Source: Blautia schinkii DSM 10518 (GTDB lineage: Bacteria; Bacillota; Clostridia; Lachnospirales; Lachnospiraceae). From it: DNA of 64,000 bases. The notes beneath the pieces were generated by a model. That model searched no databases and had not been told where the DNA came from. It saw nothing but the letters and a program-made list of their open reading frames with translations. The stretch covers positions 284,554-348,553 of the forward strand of contig JNKJ01000007.1 of the NCBI GenBank assembly GCA_000702025.1, given 5' to 3'. Shown piece by piece: positions 1 to 8,480 of this stretch. Numbering within the stretch: position 1 is the first letter of the stretch; every line of letters starts with the position of its first letter. Made by a program: the position numbers and the translations under genes.

Positions 1-91
1 TGATGACAGCCGCCGCACTCATCCCGGCGAAGCCTGTACCGAGTCCGGCGCCGATGCCTGCGATAAAGCAGATTAGAAATTCATAAAGCAT
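1..91 (-). CDS. TauE/SafE family sulfite exporter-like membrane protein (N-terminal fragment)
   Basis: Only the first 30 codons lie in the window; the gene runs off the left edge. The start is the ATG complementary to 89-91, with GGAGG just upstream. The peptide begins MLYEFLICFIAGIGAGLG and continues through TGFAGMSAAAVI. This glycine/alanine-rich first membrane helix is typical of TauE/SafE (DUF81) permeases, which export sulfite, sulfonates or related small anions. It starts 3 bp after the MarR stop codon, so the two genes almost certainly share one mRNA and MarR probably controls it. The family call rests on a short stretch; the substrate cannot be inferred. Confidence 0.6.
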   Translation of the reverse strand, partial: MLYEFLICFIAGIGAGLGTGFAGMSAAAVI

Positions 92-94
92 GAG

Positions 95-529
95 TTAGTC
101 CTCCTTGAGCGCCTTTTGGATATTGGCGCGTATTTTTTCGGTTATTTTATCAAGTACCTGTATCTCCTCCGGGGAAAGTCCGCCGAAGATTTTGTTAAAC
201 ACACTGCGCTGTGCCTCCTGGCCGGCAGCCACGATTTCTTGAGAAGCAGGCAGGAGATGCAGGTGTACAGTCTTGTGGTTATCTTCACGGAAAGAACGCT
301 CCAGATATCCTTTTTCCTCCAGAAGTTTGAGGGAGGAGGAAACATGAGATTTGGTGAAACGCTTTTGAACCACGATATCCTTGGCAGTGTCGTAGCCGGG
401 GTTATTGGCCAGGAACAGGAGGATGTCCAGCTCCATTCTTGTAATATGGTAAAACGCGCACAAGGGCTCCATGGTGCGGTCATAGACTTTTTTTGTCAAA
501 GTGGCATTATTGCGGAATTCTGACAGCAT
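95..529 (-). CDS. MarR family transcriptional regulator
   Basis: A 144-residue winged-helix repressor of usual MarR length. The core runs from TRMELDILLFLANNPG through DIVVQKRFTKSHVSSSLKLL (recognition helix) to EKGYLERSFREDNHKTVHLHL (wing). An upstream in-frame ATG at 577 would add 16 residues. I chose the ATG at 527-529 because AAGGAG lies 8 nt ahead of it, while the longer start has no site. It is followed 3 bp later by a TauE/SafE-like gene. A perfect palindrome at 587-606 lies over the predicted transcription start, which fits autorepression. The ligand is unknown. Confidence 0.88.
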   Translation of the reverse strand: MLSEFRNNATLTKKVYDRTMEPLCAFYHITRMELDILLFLANNPGYDTAKDIVVQKRFTKSHVSSSLKLLEEKGYLERSFREDNHKTVHLHLLPASQEIVAAGQEAQRSVFNKIFGGLSPEEIQVLDKITEKIRANIQKALKED

Positions 530-586
530 ATGTTTGGCTCCTTTTTGTAAATTGTAAATATAGTTCATATAGCTCATATGGTTTAG

Positions 587-606
587 ATAGTTCTAAATAG
601 AACTAT
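587..606. promoter_or_regulatory. Palindromic operator, probable MarR site
   Basis: ATAGTTC and GAACTAT form perfect 7 bp arms around a 6 bp centre. The site sits just downstream of the minus-strand -10 box, where a bound dimer would block initiation of the MarR-TauE operon. A partial copy, TATAGTTCATATAG, follows near 560. Binding by the adjacent MarR protein is inferred. Confidence 0.6.
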
Positions 607-609
607 TTT

Positions 610-637
610 ATTGTATCATATATTTTCAATTTGTCAA
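610..637 (-). promoter_or_regulatory. Promoter of the MarR-TauE operon
   Basis: On the minus strand TTGACA (632-637) and TACAAT (610-615) are separated by 16 bp, a good vegetative promoter. Transcription would start near 603, inside the palindrome. The rest of 530-882 is AT-rich, and I see no further gene in it. Confidence 0.7.
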
Positions 638-882
638 CCGGGGAAAAGGAGTGAATCTGAGGAAAGGGGGGTACAAATTACTTCTAAAATATTTGCATAG
701 AAAAATAGGAGGATACATGTTAAAATAGCTAAGAATAGCACAGTTTAAAAATGTTCCAAAATGGTACTGTTTATAAATGCCCAAGAATAGGACAACTTAT
801 AAATATCTCAAAACAGAACATTATATGGGCCGGTTTTGGAATGCGTGGAAAAATACAAACTTATTATATGAGGAGAGATATT

Positions 883-1398
883 ATGAAACGTTTGTTGGTA
901 GTCGTGGATATGCAGAAGGATTTTATTGACGGAAGTTTGGGGACAAAAGAGGCGGAGGCCATTGTTCCTAAGGTTGTGGAAAAAGTTAAAGAGTATCGGA
1001 GTGCAGGGGATAAGGTAGTGTTTACCTTTGACACGCACCACGAAGATTATCTTGAAACACAGGAGGGAAAAAGGCTTCCTGTTGTCCACTGTGTAAAGGG
1101 AACGCCGGGCTGGGAGCTGGACAAGACGCTCCAGGAATTTGAAGGCAAATGGTTTGAAAAGGGAACCTTTGGCAGCAGAGAGCTTGGCGAATGGGCAGCG
1201 GATGAGAAGTTTGAGTATATTGAGCTTGTGGGACTGTGCACAGATATTTGTGTGATTTCCAATGCGCTGCTGCTGAAAGCGTTTCTGCCCGAGTCTGTCG
1301 TGGCGGTCGACCCTGCCGGATGTGCGGGCGTGACTCCTGCAAGCCATGCAAATGCGCTGGAGGCTATGAAGATGTGTCAGATTGAGGTGAAAGAATGA
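883..1398 (+). CDS. Isochorismatase-family cysteine hydrolase (nicotinamidase-like)
   Basis: 171 residues with the isochorismatase/nicotinamidase fold. The catalytic Asp is D9 in VVVDMQKDF, a Lys lies in WFEKGTFGS, and the nucleophile is C123 in GLCTDICV. Such enzymes hydrolyse nicotinamide, ureas or related amides in the cytoplasm. The open frame extends upstream to 751, but AGGAGAGA lies directly before the ATG at 883 and the family N-terminus starts there. The stop overlaps the VOC gene start by 4 nt, so the two are translationally coupled. Nicotinamidase is the commonest role for this subgroup, but the substrate is not proven by sequence. Confidence 0.85.
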   Translation: MKRLLVVVDMQKDFIDGSLGTKEAEAIVPKVVEKVKEYRSAGDKVVFTFDTHHEDYLETQEGKRLPVVHCVKGTPGWELDKTLQEFEGKWFEKGTFGSRELGEWAADEKFEYIELVGLCTDICVISNALLLKAFLPESVVAVDPAGCAGVTPASHANALEAMKMCQIEVKE

Positions 1399-1796
1399 AC
1401 CTAAAGGCCGTACATCATGTAGCTATCATTGTTTCCGATTATGAGAAGTCCAGAGAATTCTATGTAGATAAGCTTGGGTTTGAGATACGCAGGGAAAATT
1501 ATCGGGAAAAGCAGCAGGACTATAAGCTGGATTTAGTGTTAAACGATGTAGAGCTTGAAATTTTTGCACCGGGGAAAAAGGATGAGGACTATTCTGTGCA
1601 CCCGAAACGTCCAAGCTTTCCGGAGGCTTATGGTCTGCGGCATCTGGCATTTCAGGTAGATGATGCGGAGAAAGCAGCCGCGTGGCTGAATTCCAAAGGC
1701 ATTGAGACGGAGCCGGTACGTGTGGACGAGTTTTCCGGCGGAAAGTTCACCTTTTTCAAAGACCCGGACGGACTGCCGCTTGAGCTTCATGAATAA
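1395..1796 (+). CDS. VOC family protein (glyoxalase/bleomycin-resistance fold)
   Basis: 133 residues, one VOC module pair. It begins LKAVHHVAIIVSDYEKSREF (metal-ligand His near 8), has GLRHLAFQVDD in the middle and ends FFKDPDGLPLELHE with the typical metal-binding Glu. It resembles the SMU1112c/GloA2-like subgroup of small lactoylglutathione lyase-like proteins, whose substrates are mostly unknown. The ATGA overlap with the upstream hydrolase indicates one operon. Whether it detoxifies methylglyoxal cannot be told from the sequence. Confidence 0.85.
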   Translation: MNLKAVHHVAIIVSDYEKSREFYVDKLGFEIRRENYREKQQDYKLDLVLNDVELEIFAPGKKDEDYSVHPKRPSFPEAYGLRHLAFQVDDAEKAAAWLNSKGIETEPVRVDEFSGGKFTFFKDPDGLPLELHE

Positions 1797-1825
1797 TTAA
1801 AAAGGACGTGATCATTTTGGGACAT

Positions 1826-3085
1826 ATGGCAACAAAGGACGCATATAAAAAGCTGGAAAACAGGATTAACTGGTTTACCCAGGGCGCGCCGGAGTCTAAG
1901 ACTCTGTATAAAATATTAGAGGTACTTTTTACGGAAAAAGAGGCAAAGTGGATGTCTCTGCTCCCTGTCAGGCCGTTTACACTAAAGAAAGCTGCGAAAA
2001 TATGGCAGACGAGCGAGGCACATGCGGAGGTGATTCTTGACCATCTCTGTGAGAAAGCACTCCTGGTAGATTCTAACTATAAAGGGGAGCGCCAGTTTGT
2101 GATACCGCCGCCAATGGCCGGATTTTTTGAATTTGCCTTGATGCGTACCAGAGGCGATATTGACCAAAAGTATTTAAGTGAGCTTTATTATCAGTATATG
2201 AACGTGGAAGAGGACTTTGTGAAAGAACTTTTTTACGCTACGGAGACGAAGCTTGGCCGTGTTTACGTACAGGAACCGGTGCTTACGAATGAAAATACTC
2301 TGCATATCATGGATTATGAGCGGGCGAGTCATATTGTGGAGGAAGCCCCATATATCGGACTTGGAACCTGCTATTGCCGGCATAAAGCACTTCATGCAGG
2401 ACACCCGTGCGAGATTAATGCCCCTTTGGATGTGTGTCTTACCTTTGGAAATGTGGCGCGTTCTCTGGCGGAGCATGGGCAGCATGCGAGATTGATCGAC
2501 AAGGCAGAGGCCATGGACGTACTGCAACGCTCCTATGACCATAATCTGGTACAGATTGGTGAGAATGTCCGGGAATTCCCCATGTTCATCTGCAACTGCT
2601 GCGGATGCTGCTGCGAGGCGCTCCAGGCAGCCAGAAGATTCAGTCCCATGCAGCCCGTGGCGACTACGAATTATATACCGGAGATTTCTTTGGAGAAATG
2701 TATTTCCTGCGGCAAGTGCGCGAAGGTTTGTCCGATACTTGCGATTTCCATAGAGAAGGGGACACCGGTAGTGGATAGAGAAATCTGTCTGGGCTGTGGC
2801 GTGTGCGCACGTAATTGCGCAAAAGGAGCCATTGAGATGAAGCGGCGTCCGGTGGAAGTTATCACCCCGGTTAACAGTACACATCGCTTTGTTTTGCAGG
2901 CGATTGAGAAAGGGACGTTGCAGAATTTGATTTTTGATAACCAGGCTTTTGCGAATCATAGGGCTATGGCGGCTGTTTTCCAGGTTATTTTAAATCTACC
3001 GCCGCTGAAGCAGGCGCTGGCGAGCAGGCAGTTTAAGTCGGTGTATTTGGATAGGTTGATTAGTTATTTTGCGGTTAGGAAATGA
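1826..3085 (+). CDS. 4Fe-4S ferredoxin-type protein with N-terminal helix-turn-helix-like region
   Basis: About 419 residues. The N-terminal 100 residues look like a winged-helix region (FTLKKAAKIWQTSEAHAEVI). The middle carries cysteine clusters, GTCYCRHKALHAGHPC and FICNCCGCCCEAL. Near the C-terminal third two classical 4Fe-4S motifs occur, CISCGKCAKVCP and CLGCGVCARNCA. It is probably a cytoplasmic electron-transfer or sensing protein; the exact role is unknown. The frame is open from a GTG at 1808 and includes a TTG at 1817. AAAGGA at 1800-1805 suits the TTG, but I give the ATG; the start is uncertain by up to 6 codons. It lies 11-29 bp after the VOC gene. Confidence 0.75.
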   Translation: MATKDAYKKLENRINWFTQGAPESKTLYKILEVLFTEKEAKWMSLLPVRPFTLKKAAKIWQTSEAHAEVILDHLCEKALLVDSNYKGERQFVIPPPMAGFFEFALMRTRGDIDQKYLSELYYQYMNVEEDFVKELFYATETKLGRVYVQEPVLTNENTLHIMDYERASHIVEEAPYIGLGTCYCRHKALHAGHPCEINAPLDVCLTFGNVARSLAEHGQHARLIDKAEAMDVLQRSYDHNLVQIGENVREFPMFICNCCGCCCEALQAARRFSPMQPVATTNYIPEISLEKCISCGKCAKVCPILAISIEKGTPVVDREICLGCGVCARNCAKGAIEMKRRPVEVITPVNSTHRFVLQAIEKGTLQNLIFDNQAFANHRAMAAVFQVILNLPPLKQALASRQFKSVYLDRLISYFAVRK

Positions 3086-3122
3086 GTGTTGCTGCTTTTA
3101 TGCGATGATGTGGGGGGAGTAG

Positions 3123-3320
3123 CCCGGAAAGGTGCCCAACGGTAAAGGTGGTATCCCGATATGTTATCGAACGGTAAAGGTGGTATCCCAGTATGTTATC
3201 CAACGGTGAGGGGAAGGAAATTCGGTGCAGCGGCACTGGCGCTGTCTTGTCAGGCATTGCTCGCTTCCCTTTAACTAATTGCCAACACTGCGTCTAAGCC
3301 GCTCACGAAGAGCGTTCGCG
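3123..3320 (+). repeat. Variable-arm palindromic element, copy A (right side missing)
   Basis: The first of four related intergenic elements. The 5' box (CCCGGAAAGGTG...AACGG, 3123-3142) is followed by a tandemly expanded left arm. Then comes the core from GCTCGCTTCCCTTTAACTAA (3259) through the hairpin CTCACGAAGAG to GTTCGCG (3320). After that the match to the complete copies at 43 kb stops: the distal core and the right arm are absent. It occupies the gap between the Fe-S gene and the response regulator. No open reading frame explains the conservation. Confidence 0.75.
3136..3206 (+). repeat. 32 bp tandem duplication inside element copy A
   Basis: Two full units of 32 bp (3136-3167 and 3168-3199) plus a partial third starting at 3200. 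Each unit begins CCAACGG or CGAACGG and carries TAAAGGTGGTATCCC and ATGTTAT. The units differ at only a few bases, so the duplication is recent. It multiplies the end of the element's 5' box. Confidence 0.85.
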
Positions 3321-3564
3321 GTGAGTGCACTGACCCACTTATATCTGACGAAACTCCCGATTCCTTATATTTTGGGCACTTTTTGAAAGTTGTTCATTAC
3401 GATGCTGATAAACTCTGGGTTCTGTGGATAAAACGGCGGAAACTCAAGTACAATCCCATAGAATTATTCTTGTTTTTGTGCTATATTATGATAATGATAT
3501 TGCAATGAAATGTAGCGCAGATGATATCAAGGAATTTGGAATAGTACATAGAGAGGTATTTATT

Positions 3565-5076
3565 TTGATTCGTGTCCTGGTTGTTGAAGATGAGGCTTTT
3601 CTGAGGAAGAGTATAAAAAATACAATTGAACAGGCGGATTCGCGTTTTGAGGTGATTGCGGAAGCGGGGGACGGCATCACAGCGTTAGATTTGATTGAAC
3701 AAATGGCGCCGGATGTGGTTTTTATGGATATATGCATGCCTCTTTTGGATGGGATTGGTCTGTTGAAAGAGATACAGAACAGTATTAATGATCCAATCTG
3801 CATTATCCTGAGTGGATATTCGGATTTTGAATATGCCAGGAGCGCTCTGCGTTATCAGGCATTCGACTATCTTCTTAAACCAATTGACCGTCAGGTCCTT
3901 GCTTCGCTTTTAGAAAAGATTTATAGTAAAGTAACCGAGAGCAACTATAATATCAAAAGAAATATTTTTGAAGAAATGATACACGGCAAGGTCAAATCAC
4001 TTGCAGAAACCCAGGTCACCCAGATACTGAAATCTGTTCAGTCATTTTACTCGTTCCATATCTGCTTTGGACCTTATCTGTCGAATACATACAGGTATCT
4101 TCCCCCAAAGGCCGACGTGTCAGATGACGTTACAATATTTGCAAAAGTCAGGGCGCTATGTTCTGATCATGAGGAAGCTTGGATATTCCACGGGAATCAT
4201 CCCGCAGAATATCTGGTGATTATCGCCTCTGGCGGCGATGAGGAGAATCAGGAGGTTCCTTCACTGCTGTTCTCGGATATGAAAGAGGGGACATATCCGG
4301 TCACTATTATTTATGGAAGAGTTTGTAAAAGCATTGAGGAGCTACAGAATTCTATTATTGATATCAAGTACAGCCACATGTTAAATTCTGTCTATGGCAT
4401 ATCCAGCCTGCAGGAGTGCCGTACAAGTCCCCGCTGTTCCATGAAGGATATGGGATTTACAGCAGAGTTTCAGAAAGAGTTGGAAGAGATTCTTTCGAAA
4501 AAGGAATATGACTTGTTTTATCAGTTCGCGTCCTCAATCTTGGTATCATGTAAGGAGAAGCAGTGTACCCAGTCCACATTACTGCATATATTGAAAAGGC
4601 TGTCCGAGATTGCAAACTGTAATATGATGAACAGGGAAATTGAAGAACAAATAGAGGAGATTTTTTACCATTCAGAGGGGTATGGGGAGTTAACTATATC
4701 CTATGAACAGCTGCTGCACCAGATTTTGCAGCCGGCAGCTATTGAGCCAGCGTTCTCGCTTATAGCGGAGGTGCGTGCTTATATAGACACACATTTTATG
4801 GAGCTCTTGACGTTGAAGGATTTGTCAGCAAGATTCCATATCAGTATCTCGTATTTATGTACATTATATAAAAAGGAATATGATATATCACCCATCGACT
4901 ATATTATTGAAAAACGTATCAAGACCTCACAGGCCTATCTGCTAAAAGACCCAACCTATACAATTAAGCAGGTGGCTGAAAAAGTTGGGTATTCAGATGC
5001 GTATTATTTTTCGCGTTTGTTTAAAATGTATACGGGGAAGACGCCGTCACAATACAGAAAAGAATCATCCTCATAG
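3565..5076 (+). CDS. YesN-type response regulator (REC plus AraC DNA-binding domain)
   Basis: 503 residues. The N-terminal receiver domain starts IRVLVVEDEAFLRKS; phospho-acceptor D55 lies in VVFMDICMPLLDG, and the conserved Lys in FDYLLKPID. A divergent linker of about 270 residues leads to a C-terminal AraC/XylS double helix-turn-helix (LKDLSARFHISISYLCTLYK, then IKQVAEKVGYSDAYYFSRLF). An in-frame ATG at 3424 exists, but the receiver domain starts at the TTG at 3565, which has AGAGAGG upstream. It should pair with the YesM-type kinase at 8481 and activate the ABC transporter starting at 5278. Direct repeats at 5184-5214 are candidate binding sites. Confidence 0.9.
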   Translation: MIRVLVVEDEAFLRKSIKNTIEQADSRFEVIAEAGDGITALDLIEQMAPDVVFMDICMPLLDGIGLLKEIQNSINDPICIILSGYSDFEYARSALRYQAFDYLLKPIDRQVLASLLEKIYSKVTESNYNIKRNIFEEMIHGKVKSLAETQVTQILKSVQSFYSFHICFGPYLSNTYRYLPPKADVSDDVTIFAKVRALCSDHEEAWIFHGNHPAEYLVIIASGGDEENQEVPSLLFSDMKEGTYPVTIIYGRVCKSIEELQNSIIDIKYSHMLNSVYGISSLQECRTSPRCSMKDMGFTAEFQKELEEILSKKEYDLFYQFASSILVSCKEKQCTQSTLLHILKRLSEIANCNMMNREIEEQIEEIFYHSEGYGELTISYEQLLHQILQPAAIEPAFSLIAEVRAYIDTHFMELLTLKDLSARFHISISYLCTLYKKEYDISPIDYIIEKRIKTSQAYLLKDPTYTIKQVAEKVGYSDAYYFSRLFKMYTGKTPSQYRKESSS

Positions 5077-5092
5077 TTTCTGTCCCAATCAG

Positions 5093-5140
5093 AGAAGAGA
5101 TTGCTATTTACTATAAATCAGCAGCCTCTTCTTTATTTTT
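5093..5140 (+). terminator. Intrinsic terminator after the response regulator gene
   Basis: AGAAGAG (5093-5099) pairs with CTCTTCT (5126-5132). An inner TTGCT/AGCAG pairing lies within the stem, and TTATTTTT follows. It separates the regulator from the transporter operon. Confidence 0.75.
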
Positions 5141-5183
5141 GCCGTCAGCCATTAGGATAATCCGTATCATGCTGCTGCTTCGT

Positions 5184-5214
5184 AAGATAGTCCAGTATAT
5201 GCAAAAAGATAGTC
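5184..5214 (+). promoter_or_regulatory. Direct repeats upstream of the sugar transporter operon
   Basis: AAGATAGTC occurs at 5184-5192 and again at 5206-5214, a 22 bp offset, about two helical turns. A TATAAT-like -10 (near 5239) follows. AraC-type regulators bind such direct repeats, so these are the likely sites of the response regulator encoded at 3565. The assignment is inferred from position and spacing. Confidence 0.5.
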
Positions 5215-5277
5215 TATTTTAAAATAAAGGAAAGATTTATATAATAAAGCTAACAAACAACAGGAGGTATAAAAGCA

Positions 5278-6624
5278 ATGAATAAAAAGAAAAAGATATT
5301 GAGTATTGGAGTGGTTACAGTACTGCTGGCAGGCTTGGCAGGATGCTCTGTCGACACGGGAAATGCTTCTGCGAATACGGAGAGTAAAGAGAGCAGCAGT
5401 TCTAAGAATGGAAAACTAACCATTATGCTAAGCGCCGGTGACAGCGGGGCAACCGGCGTTAAGACGGCGTTCGACAAGGCGGCCGAGATAATGGGAATCA
5501 GCCTGGAGTATAGTACATTCCCGGATGACCAGTTCCTGAATGTGCTGAACACAAAGGGGGCTACAGGCAACCTGGATGATGTGATCTACAGCACCGCCAA
5601 CTTGCCTGACATCCCGTATAAGGAGCTGGCGGCTTTGGATGGGGAGTGGATCGAGCAGATGTCAGACACGACGATGCCGTTTATCGTGAATCCGGACGAA
5701 GGAAATGATGATATTTTGCTGGCACCCATTGGCGCGGAAAGTAATTATGGGCTGGCTTACAATAAAAAGGTCCTGGACAAAGCAGGCGTTGAAGTCCCAA
5801 TCATGAATTATGCGGATTTCACCGCTGCCTGTGAGAAGATAAAGGCAGCAGGCGTGACACCTGTATATTTATCGAATAAAGAAGTCTGGACCGCACAGAT
5901 ATTGCTGCAGGCCTCTTTTACAGGGGTTCTGGAGAACCAGGAGGGGCTGGTTGAGAAATTGGTTACCAATCAGGTGAAACCGCAGGATGTGCCGGAGATT
6001 GAAGAACTCTGGCAGAATGTGGCAGACCTGAAGAAAAACGGCTTTATCAACGAGGATTGCCTGTCCGCTACCCATGAGATGGGAAAGAGGGCACTCGCAA
6101 ATGGAGAAGCGGCATTTTATGCAGTGACAGATTCTGTGTATGGGGAGATTGAAAATGAATTTCCTGAGCTGATTGGAGATTTAGGAATGACAATCTGTCC
6201 CATGTGGAGCGATGAGAAAGATGCATATGTGACTAGGTCAAGCTCCAGTAAAAGGCTGTCCGTGAATAAAAACAGCGAAAACCTTGATTTGGCGAAGGAG
6301 TTTGTCAATACCTGCATGACAGAACCGGTATTAAAAGTATTCTATGAAGTGCAGCCAGGAATTGCGCCGTTTAAAGACCTTGGTTATGAACTGCATATGA
6401 GTGAATGGAATAAAGAAATGGAAGCATTGGCTGAGACGATTCCGGTAAAAGCAGACTGGGGTAATCAGATTTATGATGGGGAACTTAAATTCAGAGAATT
6501 CTGGGGAGATTTCACCTTAAGGGGACAGTCCTTATTTGCCGATGTACCTGTGAAAGATGTCCTGGAGCAGTGGTACACGTCTTATGCAGAGTCGGCAAAG
6601 GCAAAACGTCTGGAAGGATTTTAA
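5278..6624 (+). CDS. Sugar ABC transporter substrate-binding lipoprotein
   Basis: 448 residues. The lysine-rich signal peptide ends in a lipobox, LAGLAGC, with the lipidated cysteine at position 23, followed by a Ser/Asn-rich tether. The mature part is a family 1 extracellular solute-binding protein (LTIMLSAGDSG; APIGAESNYGLAYNKKVLDKAGV). It would sit on the outer face of the membrane and deliver an oligosaccharide to the permeases encoded next. AGGAGG precedes the start by about 12 nt. It is the first gene of the transporter operon. The sugar is unknown; the downstream glycosidase-like genes suggest a plant or mucin glycan fragment. Confidence 0.9.
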   Translation: MNKKKKILSIGVVTVLLAGLAGCSVDTGNASANTESKESSSSKNGKLTIMLSAGDSGATGVKTAFDKAAEIMGISLEYSTFPDDQFLNVLNTKGATGNLDDVIYSTANLPDIPYKELAALDGEWIEQMSDTTMPFIVNPDEGNDDILLAPIGAESNYGLAYNKKVLDKAGVEVPIMNYADFTAACEKIKAAGVTPVYLSNKEVWTAQILLQASFTGVLENQEGLVEKLVTNQVKPQDVPEIEELWQNVADLKKNGFINEDCLSATHEMGKRALANGEAAFYAVTDSVYGEIENEFPELIGDLGMTICPMWSDEKDAYVTRSSSSKRLSVNKNSENLDLAKEFVNTCMTEPVLKVFYEVQPGIAPFKDLGYELHMSEWNKEMEALAETIPVKADWGNQIYDGELKFREFWGDFTLRGQSLFADVPVKDVLEQWYTSYAESAKAKRLEGF

Positions 6625-6706
6625 AAACAGCCCATACTTTGATTCCTTGCTGTCCTGAAGGGGCAGAGGATGGAATATAAAACAATCATTTGAGAAGGGA
6701 GAAATC

Positions 6707-7585
6707 ATGAGGAACACAAAAAAGATTTATAGTCTCTGGTTCATGGTGCCCGCATTGCTATTGTATTTGATATTTTTTATAATACCTAATTCAGCAGGCA
6801 TCGGCCTTGCCTTTACAGACTGGAATGTCCATTACTTTGATGACTTCAGGTTTGTAGGCCTGGAGAATTTCAGGAAATTATTCTCAGAGAGAGTGTTTTG
6901 GACTGCCTTTACGAACACCATTTTCTTTTCGGTGGTGACCGTCATTGGAAAGTGTATTCTGGGATTTGTGATGGCCCTGCTTGTAACGAAGGGCACGAAA
7001 TTCAACGCATATATACGTACTATTACATTTTTACCGGTTATGATCAGCGGCATCGTAGTCAGCATTATCTTTATTTCAATCTATAATCCGGATACAGGAA
7101 TCCTTAATGAGTTTTTACGGAATATTGGGTTAGAATCTCTGGCAAAGCAGTGGCTGGTAGACAGCAAGTATGCTATGGGAGCAATAGCCGCAATGGATAT
7201 CTGGCAGTGGACAGGATTTAATATGGTGATTTTTCTGGCGGGGATGCAGTCGATACCATCGGATTATTATGAAGCAGCTAAGATTGATGGCGCCAGCAAA
7301 TTCCAGGAAATCAGATATATTATGGTTCCGCTTTTGGTACAGTCTTTCACGGTCACCTTTATCTTCAGTATTATATCAGGGTTTAAAGTTTTCGCACAGG
7401 TATATGGGACAACGAATGGAGGACCGGCAGATGCGACACAGGTAATGGGTACGTTCCTGTTTAAGAACTTTTCAGATGGATATTATGGGTATTCAGCAGC
7501 GGTGGGCGTAGTCTTCCTGTTGATGACAACGCTGGTGGCATTGATATTCCTGGGGATTCTAAGGAAGAAGGAGGTTGAGTATTGA
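6707..7585 (+). CDS. Sugar ABC transporter permease (MalF/UgpA type)
   Basis: 292 residues, six predicted membrane helices beginning IYSLWFMVPALLLYLIFFII. The cytoplasmic EAA loop that contacts the ATPase is visible in YYEAAKIDGASKFQEIRYI. It forms the translocation channel with the next gene product. No ATPase gene lies in this locus; such transporters in Firmicutes usually share an MsmK-type ATPase encoded elsewhere. The stop overlaps the next start. Confidence 0.93.
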   Translation: MRNTKKIYSLWFMVPALLLYLIFFIIPNSAGIGLAFTDWNVHYFDDFRFVGLENFRKLFSERVFWTAFTNTIFFSVVTVIGKCILGFVMALLVTKGTKFNAYIRTITFLPVMISGIVVSIIFISIYNPDTGILNEFLRNIGLESLAKQWLVDSKYAMGAIAAMDIWQWTGFNMVIFLAGMQSIPSDYYEAAKIDGASKFQEIRYIMVPLLVQSFTVTFIFSIISGFKVFAQVYGTTNGGPADATQVMGTFLFKNFSDGYYGYSAAVGVVFLLMTTLVALIFLGILRKKEVEY

Positions 7586-8406
7586 TGAAGAAACGGGTAA
7601 AGTCCTATAGTGCGAAAGGCATTCTCTTTATTTTCAGCCTGCTTTACTTGATACCAGTGTGGATGGTGCTTGTCAATTCTATAAAAGCTCCGGCCGATGC
7701 GAACATGATGGGGATTGGACTGCCTAAAGACTCCACAGTGCACATTGGGAATTATCTCACTGTAATTGAACAGGGCGGCATTGCTAAAGCGTTTTTTAAC
7801 GGTGTCCTGGAGGCTACGCTTTCGACAGTAATCGTAATTATCACATCTTCTGCCTGTGCGTTTGTCATTGCCAGAATGAAAAGACGGCTGACCACCATTG
7901 TGTATTATGCTTTTATTGTAGGTCTTGTCGTTCCGGCGGCTTATATCCCTACGTATCTGGTTTTGGACAAATTAAGCCTTCTGAATACATATGCGGGTAT
8001 CATTCTGATTTTTACGACATACGGGCTTCCCATGGCGGTGTTCCTCTATGTCGGCTTTGTGAAAACAATTCCCAGGGAACTGGATGAGGCTGCGATTATA
8101 GATGGCTGCGGTCCGGTGAGACTGTTCTTTCAGGTCATCTTTCCCTTGCTTAAGCCTGTCACTGCAACCCAGTTTATCCTGTGTTTTATCGGTGCCTGGA
8201 ATGATGTGATGATACCCATGTTTTTTGCTAACGGGAGCAAGTGGGCGCTGCCGCTTACTGTCTACAATTTTTACGGCGGCTATACGAAATCTTGGAATCT
8301 TATATTTGCGGATATCATCATAACGATTTCTCCACTGGTCATCGTATACCTGTGCTGCCAAAAACATATTATATCAGGCATGACAGCGGGAGCCGTGAAA
8401 GGCTGA
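7585..8406 (+). CDS. Sugar ABC transporter permease (MalG/UgpE type)
   Basis: 273 residues, six membrane helices. The EAA loop reads ELDEAAIIDGCGPVRLFFQV. The ATG at 7585 shares its A with the upstream TGA stop; a TTG one codon earlier (7582) is equally possible given GAAGGAGG at 7566-7573. It pairs with the MalF-type permease. The gene order binding protein-MalF-MalG matches a CUT1-family oligosaccharide importer. Confidence 0.92.
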   Translation: MKKRVKSYSAKGILFIFSLLYLIPVWMVLVNSIKAPADANMMGIGLPKDSTVHIGNYLTVIEQGGIAKAFFNGVLEATLSTVIVIITSSACAFVIARMKRRLTTIVYYAFIVGLVVPAAYIPTYLVLDKLSLLNTYAGIILIFTTYGLPMAVFLYVGFVKTIPRELDEAAIIDGCGPVRLFFQVIFPLLKPVTATQFILCFIGAWNDVMIPMFFANGSKWALPLTVYNFYGGYTKSWNLIFADIIITISPLVIVYLCCQKHIISGMTAGAVKG

Positions 8407-8480
8407 GGAGGCCCAGAAAACTATTTTTTTTTCCGGAGCGGATATGATATGATGGGAATATCGGCGAAGGAGGGATACGT

